This document shows positions 1 to 7,701 of a stretch of DNA of 64,000 bases, in pieces. The notes below the pieces were generated by a model. It had not been told where the DNA came from and did not search any database. It saw only the letters and a program-made list of their open reading frames with translations. The translations under genes were made by a program, and so were the position numbers. The DNA lies in assembly GCF_014356525.2 (NCBI RefSeq), contig NC_052508.1:65124917-65188916 (forward strand), read 5' to 3'. The stretch comes from Nilaparvata lugens. Taxonomy: Eukaryota > Arthropoda > Insecta > Hemiptera > Delphacidae. Positions within the stretch are counted from its first letter, which is position 1. Each line of letters opens with the position of its first letter.

Positions 1-4
1 AGCA

Positions 5-337
5 ATGAATCCACAAACTTGGTCTTATGCACCAGTATGCTTGGAAATAAAACTACAAGAGTATATTGAATGGTATGAAATGTGTGAAAAAGCAATACAT
101 TCTGCTGAAGAAGGAAATAGTAAAAGTATTGCTAGACAATTGAAATCAATATTTTTAAATTCGGTGAATGTTAGTGATATCAGTGATTATTTAGCTTATT
201 ATAGACCATTTAGATTGAGTGTAGACAAACTGATAAAAATTGAAGAAGAAGTATTGTTATCGTTACGTGGAAGTGTGGAAGAAGAAGAAGGGGAGCTAGT
301 AGAAAGTGAGAGCGTAGAGGAAGGAATGTGTAAATGA
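5..337 (+). CDS. Unrecognised ORF, probably partial at the window edge
   Basis: A 110-residue open frame begins four bases into the window and may continue upstream, so the ATG at 5 need not be the true start. I do not recognise the product. The body is mixed alpha-type sequence (for example KLQEYIEWYEMCEKAIHS), followed by a strongly acidic tail from about residue 90 (EEEEGELVESESVEE). There is no signal peptide, membrane segment or zinc motif. A second small ORF follows on the same strand 120 bp downstream, with promoter-like sequence between them, so the pair could be two genes of one mobile element. The codon pattern is plausible but not decisive. Function is unknown. Confidence 0.3.
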   Translation: MNPQTWSYAPVCLEIKLQEYIEWYEMCEKAIHSAEEGNSKSIARQLKSIFLNSVNVSDISDYLAYYRPFRLSVDKLIKIEEEVLLSLRGSVEEEEGELVESESVEEGMCK

Positions 338-457
338 GTAGCAGGTGGTGCGGTGAACATGGAAGGGGTGAGCAACAGGCGAAGCGGCAGCTGTTCAGCT
401 CAGTCTTGAACCGACAACAGCTTAGTTCAGTCACGCGCGCGCGCCGCAACGAGAATC
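338..457 (+). promoter_or_regulatory. Possible promoter/leader of the 458-823 ORF
   Basis: This GC-richer stretch between two ORFs contains two arthropod-type initiator cores TCAGTC (in CTCAGTCTTG near 399 and TTCAGTCACG near 427), followed by a (CG)n run and the ATG at 458. Arthropod initiators commonly match TCAGT. No TATA box is seen. The promoter call is inference. Confidence 0.25.
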
Positions 458-823
458 ATGGATTATCAACAACAGCGAAGTAACAGTGGAAATGATCGAC
501 ATTTCAGTATGAAATCTTTCAATTATATTTCAAAAACGGAATATCCGACGGTCTCACTCAAAGAACTTGTGCACGATTCATGGTACCGTGTTGTACACGC
601 TAGATTGGTGAGAACACAACAAGGACAACGTATCATCATGAGGTTATACGATCTTGACAGCAATGGTGACTATTATTGTGAAGTTTACTTACCTGAGAAA
701 TTTCTAAGTGTTTTGAATGTGCAAACACTTGATGATTTCAACAAACAAAAACTCTATCTGAAGTGTATACAGCGAGAAGGTAAATCGCCTCTTGTTCTTT
801 TAGAAGAAGAAAGGAATATTTGA
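458..823 (+). CDS. Small hypothetical protein, possible OB-fold-like
   Basis: A 121-residue ORF opens at the first in-frame ATG after the initiator-like leader and ends in TGA followed at once by an A-rich tract. The N-terminal 20 residues are polar and Gln/Ser-rich. The rest alternates short hydrophobic strands with charged turns: VSLKEL, YRVVHARLVRT, QGQRIIMRLYD, EVYLPEKFLSVL, LYLKCIQ and PLVLLEEE. A pattern of five or so beta strands around 'VRT..G.RI...L' and 'VYLP..F' would suit a small OB-fold nucleic-acid-binding protein, but that is inference from the pattern alone. I do not recognise the family. It may belong to a mobile element together with the ORF at 5-337. Confidence 0.4.
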   Translation: MDYQQQRSNSGNDRHFSMKSFNYISKTEYPTVSLKELVHDSWYRVVHARLVRTQQGQRIIMRLYDLDSNGDYYCEVYLPEKFLSVLNVQTLDDFNKQKLYLKCIQREGKSPLVLLEEERNI

Positions 824-862
824 AAAAAAAAAAAAAAATAAAAAAAAAATAAAAAAAAACCT
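824..862 (+). repeat. A-rich tract directly after ORF stop
   Basis: Runs of A broken by single T (A16 T A9 T A9 style) begin straight after the stop codon of the preceding ORF. This could be a retroposed poly(A) tail or simple low-complexity DNA. No target duplication was found. Confidence 0.6.
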
Positions 863-1165
863 ATCCCAATTTGTGCAATAGGCCTAATGTTGATTAACAC
901 ATTGTAAAGAATAACTATAGTAGTATGTAGAATAGATTATCACTATATACAACCTATTATAGAAATTCAATTTATGTTTTTCAATATGGGGATAGCACAT
1001 TAAAAAAAGCGCCACCATTCCTTTTACAGCATAGTGTGAGGAAAATAACATCTTATATTTCGACATAAATATGAAATGTAATTTTTTTCATTCTTCCTGT
1101 GGTGGAGGAAAAAAAGGATTGTCTAACTGTAGAAATTCGTACAAAGTTATAATGGAAAAGCAAGC
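863..1165. other. No recognisable feature
   Basis: Ordinary AT-rich sequence. Short open frames on the minus strand here show no coding character. Confidence 0.5.
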
Positions 1166-1328
1166 TAGTAGTTGCGAGTTTTGCGCACCAGTAGTAGTAG
1201 TTGCGGCTTCTGCGCACCAGTAGTAGTAGTTGCGGCTTCTGCGCACCAGTAGTAGTAGTTGCGGCTTCTGCGCACCAGTAGTAGTAGTTGCGGCTTCTGC
1301 GCACCAGTAGTTGTGAGTTTTGCCCAGT
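1166..1328. repeat. 29-bp minisatellite, about 5.5 copies
   Basis: The unit TTGCGGCTTCTGCGCACC plus AGTAGTAGTAG repeats at exactly 29 bp. The terminal units are diverged (TTGCGAGTTTTGCGCACC at the left, TTGTGAGTTTTGCCCAG at the right). Because 29 is not a multiple of 3, the translated frame rotates, which creates spurious repeat ORFs on the minus strand. Confidence 0.9.
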
Positions 1329-1330
1329 TG

Positions 1331-1425
1331 AAATCTGAGATATCTGAGATATCTGAGATATCTGAGATTTTAAAGATTTTAAAGATTTTAAAGATTTTAA
1401 AGATTTTAAAGATCTGAGATATCTG
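1331..1425. repeat. Two interleaved 9-bp microsatellites
   Basis: About four units of CTGAGATAT are followed by five units of ATTTTAAAG and then CTGAGATAT again. Both have the same 9-bp period, so one probably arose from the other within one array. Confidence 0.9.
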
Positions 1426-1439
1426 GTTGGCAAGCCTGC

Positions 1440-1975
1440 TGCTGCTGGCCCAAGCAGGTTGTGCTCAACAAAGAAGGGGGACAAAATGGTCGTCCTATTG
1501 GTGCACCTGTCTGCCTTCCTATTGGTGTGCACCTGCTGGTCAACAAAGAAGGGGAACAAGCCTTCCTATTGGTGGTGGGCATGTGCACCTGCTCAACAAA
1601 GAAGGGGAACAAAATGGCCGTGTGTGCCTTCCTATTGGTGGGGCGTGTGCACCTGCTGGTCAACAAAGAAGGGGAACAAGCCTTCCTATTGGTGGTGGGC
1701 ATGTGCACCTGCTCAACTAAGAAGGGGAACAAAATGGCCGTGTGTGCCTTCCTATTGGTGGGGCGTGTGCACCTGCTGGTCAACAAAGAAGGGGAACAAG
1801 CCTTCCTATTGGTGGTGGGCATGACAGGTGCACCTGCTGGTCAACAAGGAAGGGGAACAAAATGGCCGTGTGTGTCTTCCTATTGGTGGGGCATGTGCAC
1901 CTGCTGGTCAACAAGGAAGGGGAACAAAATGGCCGTGTGTGCCTTCCTATTGGTGGGAGGCCGCCATTTTGCTGA
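1440..1975. repeat. Satellite with alternating 51/69-bp (120-bp) unit
   Basis: Boxes of CAACAAAGAAGGGGAACA, AAAATGGCCG, TTCCTATTGGTGG and GTGCACCTGCT recur. The spacing between successive CAACAAAGAAGGGG boxes alternates about 51 and 69 bp, giving a 120-bp higher-order unit; the stretches at 1561 and 1681 are almost identical over 120 bp. GC-rich compared with the surrounding DNA. Every unit contains reverse CCAAT (ATTGG). Overlapping ORFs on both strands are by-products of the array. Confidence 0.85.
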
Positions 1976-2676
1976 TGGTGGGGGAAATCCGCCATTTTGG
2001 ACACGCCTCCTCGCTTCCTATTGGTTGGGGGAGGGGCTTTGGTGGGGGACAAAATGGCCGACACTAGGGCTGGGGGGTGGAGGGGGGAAATCCGCCATTT
2101 TGGACACGCCCCCTCGCTTCCTATTGGTTGGGGGCGTGGCCAAAATGGCCGACACTAGGGCTGGGGGGTGGAGGGGGGAAATCCGCCATTTTGGACACGC
2201 CCCCTCGCTTCCTATTGGTTGGGGGAGGGGCTTTGGTGGGGGACAAAATGGCCGACACTAGGGCTGGGGGGTGGAGGGGGGAAATCCGCCATTTTGGACA
2301 CGCCTCCTCGCTTCCTATTGGTTGGGGGAGGGGCTTTGGTGGGGGACAAAATGGCCGACACTAGGGCTGGGGGGTGGAGGGGGGAAATCCGCCATTTTGG
2401 ACACGCCCCCTCGCTTCCTATTGGTTGGGGGAGGGGCTTTGGTGGGGGACAAAATGGCCGACACTAGGGCTGGGGGGTGGAGGGGGGAAATCCGCCATTT
2501 TGGACACGCCTCCTCGCTTCCTATTGGTTGGGGGAGGGGCTTTGGTGGGGGACAAAATGGCCGACACTAGGGCTGGGGGGTGGAGGGGGGAAATCCGCCA
2601 TTTTGGACACGCCTCCTCGCTTCCTATTGGTTGGGGGAGGGGCTTTGGTGGGGGACAAAATGGCCGACACTAGGGC
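1965..2676. repeat. 103-bp satellite array, left part
   Basis: Direct repeats of 103 bp: identical starts of the segment beginning GGAGGGGGGAAATCCGCC recur at steps of 103 from 2168 to 2580, with a shorter variant unit near 2077. Each unit holds CAAAATGGCCGACACTAGGG, ATCCGCCATTTTGGACACGC and CGCTTCCTATTGGTTGGGGG. Neighbouring copies are nearly identical, which indicates recent homogenisation. Some units carry GGGCGTGGCC (GC/CACCC-box-like) in place of GGGAGGGGCTTTGG. Confidence 0.9.
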
Positions 2677-2776
2677 NNNNNNNNNNNNNNNNNNNNNNNN
2701 NNNNNNNNNNNNNNNNNNNNNNNNNNNNNNNNNNNNNNNNNNNNNNNNNNNNNNNNNNNNNNNNNNNNNNNNNNNN
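2677..2776. other. Assembly gap, 100 N
   Basis: Exactly 100 ambiguous bases lie inside the satellite. The round number indicates a scaffold gap of unknown true size; the array is likely longer than shown. Confidence 0.98.
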
Positions 2777-3135
2777 TGGTCAACAAGGAAGGGGAACAAA
2801 ATGGCCGTGTGTGTCTTCCTATTGGTGGGGCGTGTGCACCTGCTGGTCAACAATAAAAGAAGGGGAACAGGTGGGGTGCCTTCCTATTGGTGGGAGGCCG
2901 CCATTTTGCTGATGGTGGGGGAAATCCGCCATTTTGGACATTCCTCCTCGCTTCCTATTGGTTGGGGGAGGGGCTTTGGTGGGGGACAAAATGGCCGACA
3001 CTAGGGCTGGGGGGTGGAGGGGGGAAATCCGCCATTTTGGACATGCCCCCTCGCTTCCTATTGGTTGGGGGCGTGGCCAAAATGGTCGACACTAGGGCTG
3101 GGGGGTGGAGGGGGGGGGGGGGGGTTTAGGCCACG
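2777..3135. repeat. Satellite array, right part
   Basis: The array resumes with a CAACAAGGAAGGGG-type unit (2777-2900) and returns to 103-bp-type units (2900-3110). It ends in a G-run (about 3107-3124) and GCCACGCCCCTCG next to one last reverse CCAAT box. The order 51/69-type then 103-type is the same on both sides of the gap. Confidence 0.85.
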
Positions 3136-3174
3136 CCCCTCGTCTCCTATTGGTCTTGTGCAGAACTCTCAAAT

Positions 3175-3335
3175 CTACACTACTGAAGACTATAAGAAGA
3201 AGAAGAATAGGACCTTTTCTAGGTCCACAAGGATGACATTTATGTGTTTGTCAGTGTAAAAATATAAATAATTAATGCAGAGAATCGGCATCGCTATTCT
3301 TCTATGTTTATCCACTGCCATTATAAGGTGGACCA
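3175..3335 (-). mobile_element. Fragment of TATAGTG MITE family (one end)
   Basis: The sequence ends in CCACTGCCATTATAAGGTGG plus ACCACACTGTAG, the terminal repeat of a MITE family also seen at 28491, 29237, 32030, 35187, 36217, 36751, 37156 and 47994. The interior GCAGAGAATCGGCATCGCTAT matches the copy at 31911-32030. The other end is missing. Confidence 0.65.
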
Positions 3336-3545
3336 CACTGTAGACACGTCACGTGACCTGGGAAGTTCCAATCCTGGTCTTCTGATTGGCTCGTGGCAGT
3401 GAACGAGATAAATTGGTCCCGATCATTAAAGTGATCCGAACCTACCATCAATACTATTACAATGCGGCGCTTCCTAACAAGATGGCGGATTTTTGCATCA
3501 GGGTACTAGCCAAGTTTCCATGCTGTATGACATACACTGTGATGA
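3336..3545 (+). repeat. Dispersed repeat, copy 1 of a 200-bp pair
   Basis: About 200 bp starting GACACGTCACGTGACC and including TCTGATTGGCTCGTGGCAG, GTGATCCGAACCTACCATCA and AACAAGATGGCGGATTTT recurs with few changes at 4502-4690, inside the neighbouring hAT element. It carries an E-box (CACGTG), a reverse CCAAT box and a GCCAT motif. Confidence 0.85.
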
Positions 3546-3643
3546 CACACCATTGCACAAAAGTCGTTCAACTCTTAAACTGTGACTAATTTCAGGTTAA
3601 AATTATCTAAACAGAGGTCATACCTGTTTGATTCTCCTGAAAT

Positions 3644-4830
3644 TAGGGACGTTCCGATACTTACTGGTATCGATACTTTGCTTCCGATACTGGTGGTATC
3701 TGTATCGGTATCGAATGATTCAATACTTTACTGGTATCGATATGCAAGTTGGAGTATCAAAACGGTATCAAATGGCGAAATGGGTAAAAAAGTAGTTCAC
3801 TTCATTTAATGACATAATCATAAATACATTTTTTTATAAATTTTATAAGATTATAAGGATTAATATAGATGAAAATTATAGTACTGATTCGTATTTGCCT
3901 AGTGTAGCAGTTACCAGACATTATGACATCACTAATAACAAACCGTACATAACTGACTCAAGATCAGTCAATATTGGTTCAAAAATTATCAATTTGATCT
4001 ACTATTAAGACCACATTCATAATTCTTGAACAAATATTCCTACAATTTGAAATCAAATTGATAATTTTTTAACCAATATTGACCGAGCTTGAGTCATTTA
4101 CCATCTTTGGGGACGTTCCAGTTCCGATACCACCATTCTTTCGATACTTGGTATCGAAAGGAGAGTATCGATATTAGTAAAGTATCGAAAGAAACGTATT
4201 GATACCCTTATTGACCAAACTGGAGTCATTTTCCCATCTTGCCAGAGGGTCTTCTTTGTTACGACAGACTATTGAGACTATTTGATAGATTGCAGTTTTG
4301 CAGTTAGTAGATAAGTATTTTAGTTGGTAATTCCGATACTTAATGCTCACTCGATGCTTTTGGTATCGGTACTTTTCTTTCGATACTCGTGGATCGATAC
4401 TTATCTTTCGATACCAATTCGATACCAAGTCACAGAATATACAGAATGGAAACTTGTAATCAATCGCCTATCTAACCAATGCTTTTTACATGACGCCAAT
4501 ACTAAACACGTCACGTGACCTTGGGAAGTTTCAATCCTGGTCTTCTGATTGGCTCGTGGCAGCGAATGAGATCAATTGATCCGGATCATTGAAGTGATCC
4601 GAACCTACCATCAATACTATTACAACGCGGCGCTTCCTAACAAGATGGCGGATTTTGGCATCAGGATATAGCCAAGTTTCCGTCAAAGACCTTAAAGAGA
4701 TATCTTTAAGGTCTTTAAGGTCTTTGGTTTTGGTCTTTTGGTCTTTGGTGCATCTTTAAGTCTTTGGTTTCCGTACTGTATGCATACTGTGACCAAGTAT
4801 CGAAAGAATGGCGGTATCAGAACGTCCCTA
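3644..4830. mobile_element. hAT-type nonautonomous element, intact TSD
   Basis: Terminal inverted repeats TAGGGACGTTCCGATAC (left) and GTATCAGAACGTCCCTA (right) enclose 1187 bp. They are flanked by a perfect 8-bp duplication CCTGAAAT at 3636-3643 and 4831-4838, diagnostic of hAT transposition. The interior has many GGTATCGATAC/GTATCGAAAG subterminal boxes, a 42-bp inverted pair, the second copy of the 3336-3545 repeat and a GGTCTTT-rich stretch (4685-4770). No transposase reading frame is visible, so it depends on another element for movement. Confidence 0.9.
3956..4096. repeat. 42-bp inverted pair inside the hAT element
   Basis: ACTCAAGATCAGTCAATATT and onward at the left pairs with the reverse complement of the segment ending ATATTGACCGAGCTTGAGT at the right. 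About 42 bp per arm, three or so mismatches, and about 55 bp of loop. Possibly the ends of an older nested MITE. Confidence 0.7.
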
Positions 4831-4839
4831 CCTGAAATT

Positions 4840-5338
4840 TAACTTAAAATCTAAAATGTAACCTGGTTCTGTTCAACCGGGACTTTTATCGAGAATGGTA
4901 TGGAATCATTGTGAAAGTAATCATAAGACTACTCTAAATCACAATGATCCTCCAAAAAGTACAACAAGCTATAAAAACACATTTATCTATTATTTAATGT
5001 GGGGTGCAGCTGAACAGAAATTCGCACAAAACTCTGGCGAGAGGCAGCACCTATAAAGTCAGTTATCAGTGACAAATTCAATGTAAACTGAATTGAAATC
5101 CATTTACAAAGCTCTTCACACATCAAAGATGGTTTTTTGATAGTAAAATTTGCAAAAATAATCCCCAAATTTAATGAAAAAACGTGATCAAAGTTCCACT
5201 GACGGAAAATCGAGTAGAGAAAAGCTTAATGTAGTTGTAAAAAGTGACGCTAGATAACGCTGGCAGCGAGCCTGATACAAACCACCATGATACTGTATCA
5301 TTGGACAAGCGACGGAATGCTCTAAGTGATATGTAGGC
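4840..5338. repeat. Dispersed repeats R1 and R2, left part
   Basis: 4860-5170 (R1) contains AATCACAATGATCCTCCAAA and GGCGAGAGGCAGCACC and recurs at 6965-7310, with pieces near 37325, 49000 and 53320. 5178-5338 (R2) contains GTGATCAAAGTTCCACTGAC and GATACTGTATCATTGGACAA and recurs at 17401-17574 and, inverted, at 48040-48160. R2 is split here by the insertion that follows. Confidence 0.75.
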
Positions 5339-5914
5339 CAGTGGTGGATCTACGTGGGGGGGGGGGGGGCTTTCGGGCTCAAGCCCCCCCCAAAACGCCT
5401 AAATTTTTTTTTGTAAGAATGTAAATTTTATACAAATATAATTAGTTTGAAGCTGGTAAAGTATATTCATTGGCAAGAATGACCTAATTCCACTACTACG
5501 TGTCAAACAAAAGCATACGATGTCAAAAGCACACAAGGCGTTTACAGTTCCTGTACAGCGACTAGCGATGAATGACAGTATTAATTCTCAGACCATCACT
5601 TCAAGTCTCCAAACAAAAGTTCCAACTGTGTCCCCATCATTATTTATTCATCTCCAGGCAGTAGAACTATTTCGAAATATTAAATGTACGATGTACTTAA
5701 AAATAAATCCTTTTCATATTTTTAATCTGTCTTTTATTAACATTAATGTATTTCATTATTAAATAAATAAACAAAACATCCTGAAAACTTTTACTGTGAA
5801 ACACACGTTTTTACTCCATAAAACTTCAACAATTAACTTCATTAAATGTAAGCCCTTTCACAAAATTTTCCCCTGTTCAGCCCCCCCCAAAATAAAATTC
5901 TAGATCCGCCACTG
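5339..5914. mobile_element. hAT-type MITE with 8-bp TSD
   Basis: Ends CAGTGGTGGATCTA and TAGATCCGCCACTG are inverted, followed internally by G and C runs. The flanks carry the perfect 8-bp duplication ATGTAGGC (5331-5338 and 5915-5922). The related sequence at 17545-17574 reads straight through as ...GATGTGTAGGCCAACTGGT, an empty-site paralogue. 576 bp; the open frame at 5520-5762 inside shows no transposase features. Confidence 0.9.
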
Positions 5915-5922
5915 ATGTAGGC

Positions 5923-6798
5923 CAACTGGTAACAGAACTACTAGTGTAGGGTTTCAACTACTACTACACTTCCACTAAATATTATAAGGGGGAATGAAAT
6001 ATGATAACAAGAGGAAAACAAAATAACTGGTACTTTAATTAATTGGCATCCTTCGGTTAAGTATGATAATATTAATCTTTACTATTCTAAAAGGTAAAAT
6101 ATAAAATATATATGTATATATATACAAATACAATTTATTAAAATGAAATTAATAGGGGAACTACTCGCTTGCTGCTAATGATACAATCTTTGTAGTTATG
6201 AAAAATTGAGAAAAAGATCTTACCAGTAATCACCTATCTTTCGAAGATGGCTTCCCCCTTTGGCATTCACTGGTTGAAACGCGGCTTAACTGTTAGTATT
6301 TAAAAACAGATTTAACTGAACCAATGAATAGGTTCAGAACTTGTCTCCCTTAATAATACAATTATTTTTAAACTGCCCGATCTGTGACAGAATAACTGTA
6401 TTTTGAAACGAAACAAATCTATCATTTTTCACTGAATCAGCCGGACTTTACCCACAGTCCAAACGAACAGAATGAACGAGCTCTGCCCCAAAAGCTAAAT
6501 TTTGAGTATTAATATAAACTCAGTCAATGCCAAACATGAAAGCCATCTCAAGTACATATTTCTATCTATCGCACAAGCACACGTTTGCTATTAAAAAACA
6601 GAGAGAAGCTAACGTTAATATTGACAACAAATAAAATAAACAATCTTTCTGTCAATTACAAAAGATTGTTCAAAGACAAAATAGGTACTGTTAATTGAAC
6701 TTTTAATTTAAAAACTCTACTAGTAGTTCTGTGAACAGTAGAGATCACGCAGTATTCTCATCCTCAACTGATTGAAACTATAGACTTTATGGAAACGA
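5923..6798. other. AT-rich sequence, one dispersed repeat
   Basis: The first 40 bp complete repeat R2. 6715-6790 (TTCTGTGAACAGTAGAGATC then ACTGATTGAAACTATAGAC) resembles 32735-32800. Nothing else is recognised. Confidence 0.5.
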
Positions 6799-7354
6799 CA
6801 AGGAATGTTGTGTGAGTGCGCCACACCAAATTTTTCCTAAATTTTTACACAGGCGCAGGTATGATATTTAGGAGTTCCTGGTTTAAGTTAGTTTGTATTT
6901 AATTTATAATATACTAATTACTACTATTAGAATTAGATACTAATTACTATATCTAGTTCAGTTTAAAATCAAAATTTAACCTGCCCCAGTGCAACCGGGA
7001 CAATTAAGTTTAATTAAGACAAGAAAAGGTATGGAATCATCGTGAAAGTAATAATAAAGTTACTCTAAATCACAATGATCCTCCAAAAAATAACTATAAC
7101 AAATAGGCCTATAACAAAGGTTAAGAACATCATTAATGTGAGGTGCACCTCAACAGAAATTCCCACAAAACTCTGGCGAGAGGCAGCACCTATAAAGTCA
7201 GTTATCAGATGATAAGTTCAATGCAAACTGAATTGAACTCCATTTACGAAGCTCTTCACACATCAAAGATGGTTTGTTGATATTAAAATTTGCAAATCTC
7301 GTCCCCAAATTTAATGAAAAAATCTGGTGTGGAACACTCACACAACTTTCCTTG
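6799..7354. mobile_element. TIR element, class uncertain
   Basis: CAAGGAATGTTGTGTGAGTG plus CGCCACACCA at the left is matched by the reverse complement of TGGTGTGGAACACTCACACA plus ACTTTCCTTG at the right, giving about 30-bp inverted ends. The interior is repeat R1. No convincing target duplication is visible, so the exact boundary is provisional. Confidence 0.55.
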
Positions 7355-7701
7355 CTCATTGATCTATAAGCCTCATTCTTAAACGAGGATAATCTAGGGG
7401 AATAACATTATGCCGATTGGCGGCTTAATAATTTTATTAAAACTACGATTATACTATTGTTATTGTTTTCAGAGTACATTTTCCTTTGTTTGAATTATGA
7501 AATTCAAGGATTTTTTAAAAGTTGTCAAAACAGCTGTTCTACAAATAAAATATCGACGTGTGTTCTTTTGAATAAACTGCTCTACCCACCTACCTCAAGC
7601 ACGAGAAGGAGGTTACAAAGTAAATTTCTCAAGAATGGGGTGGACCCCCTGTTAGTTTCTCAGGGAGGAAACTCATGCTAGTTTATAGAGCTGATATATA
7701 A
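7355..7701. other. Unannotated flank of LTR element
   Basis: AT-rich. An open frame at 7457-7681 has no recognisable motif. The last four bases (ATAA, 7698-7701) form the left target duplication of the LTR element. Confidence 0.5.

Noticed and set aside
1427..3259. Overlapping repeat ORFs across the satellite
   Set aside because: Same 99-residue peptides recur every 103 bp because the array lacks stops; frames are open on both strands and run through the N gap.
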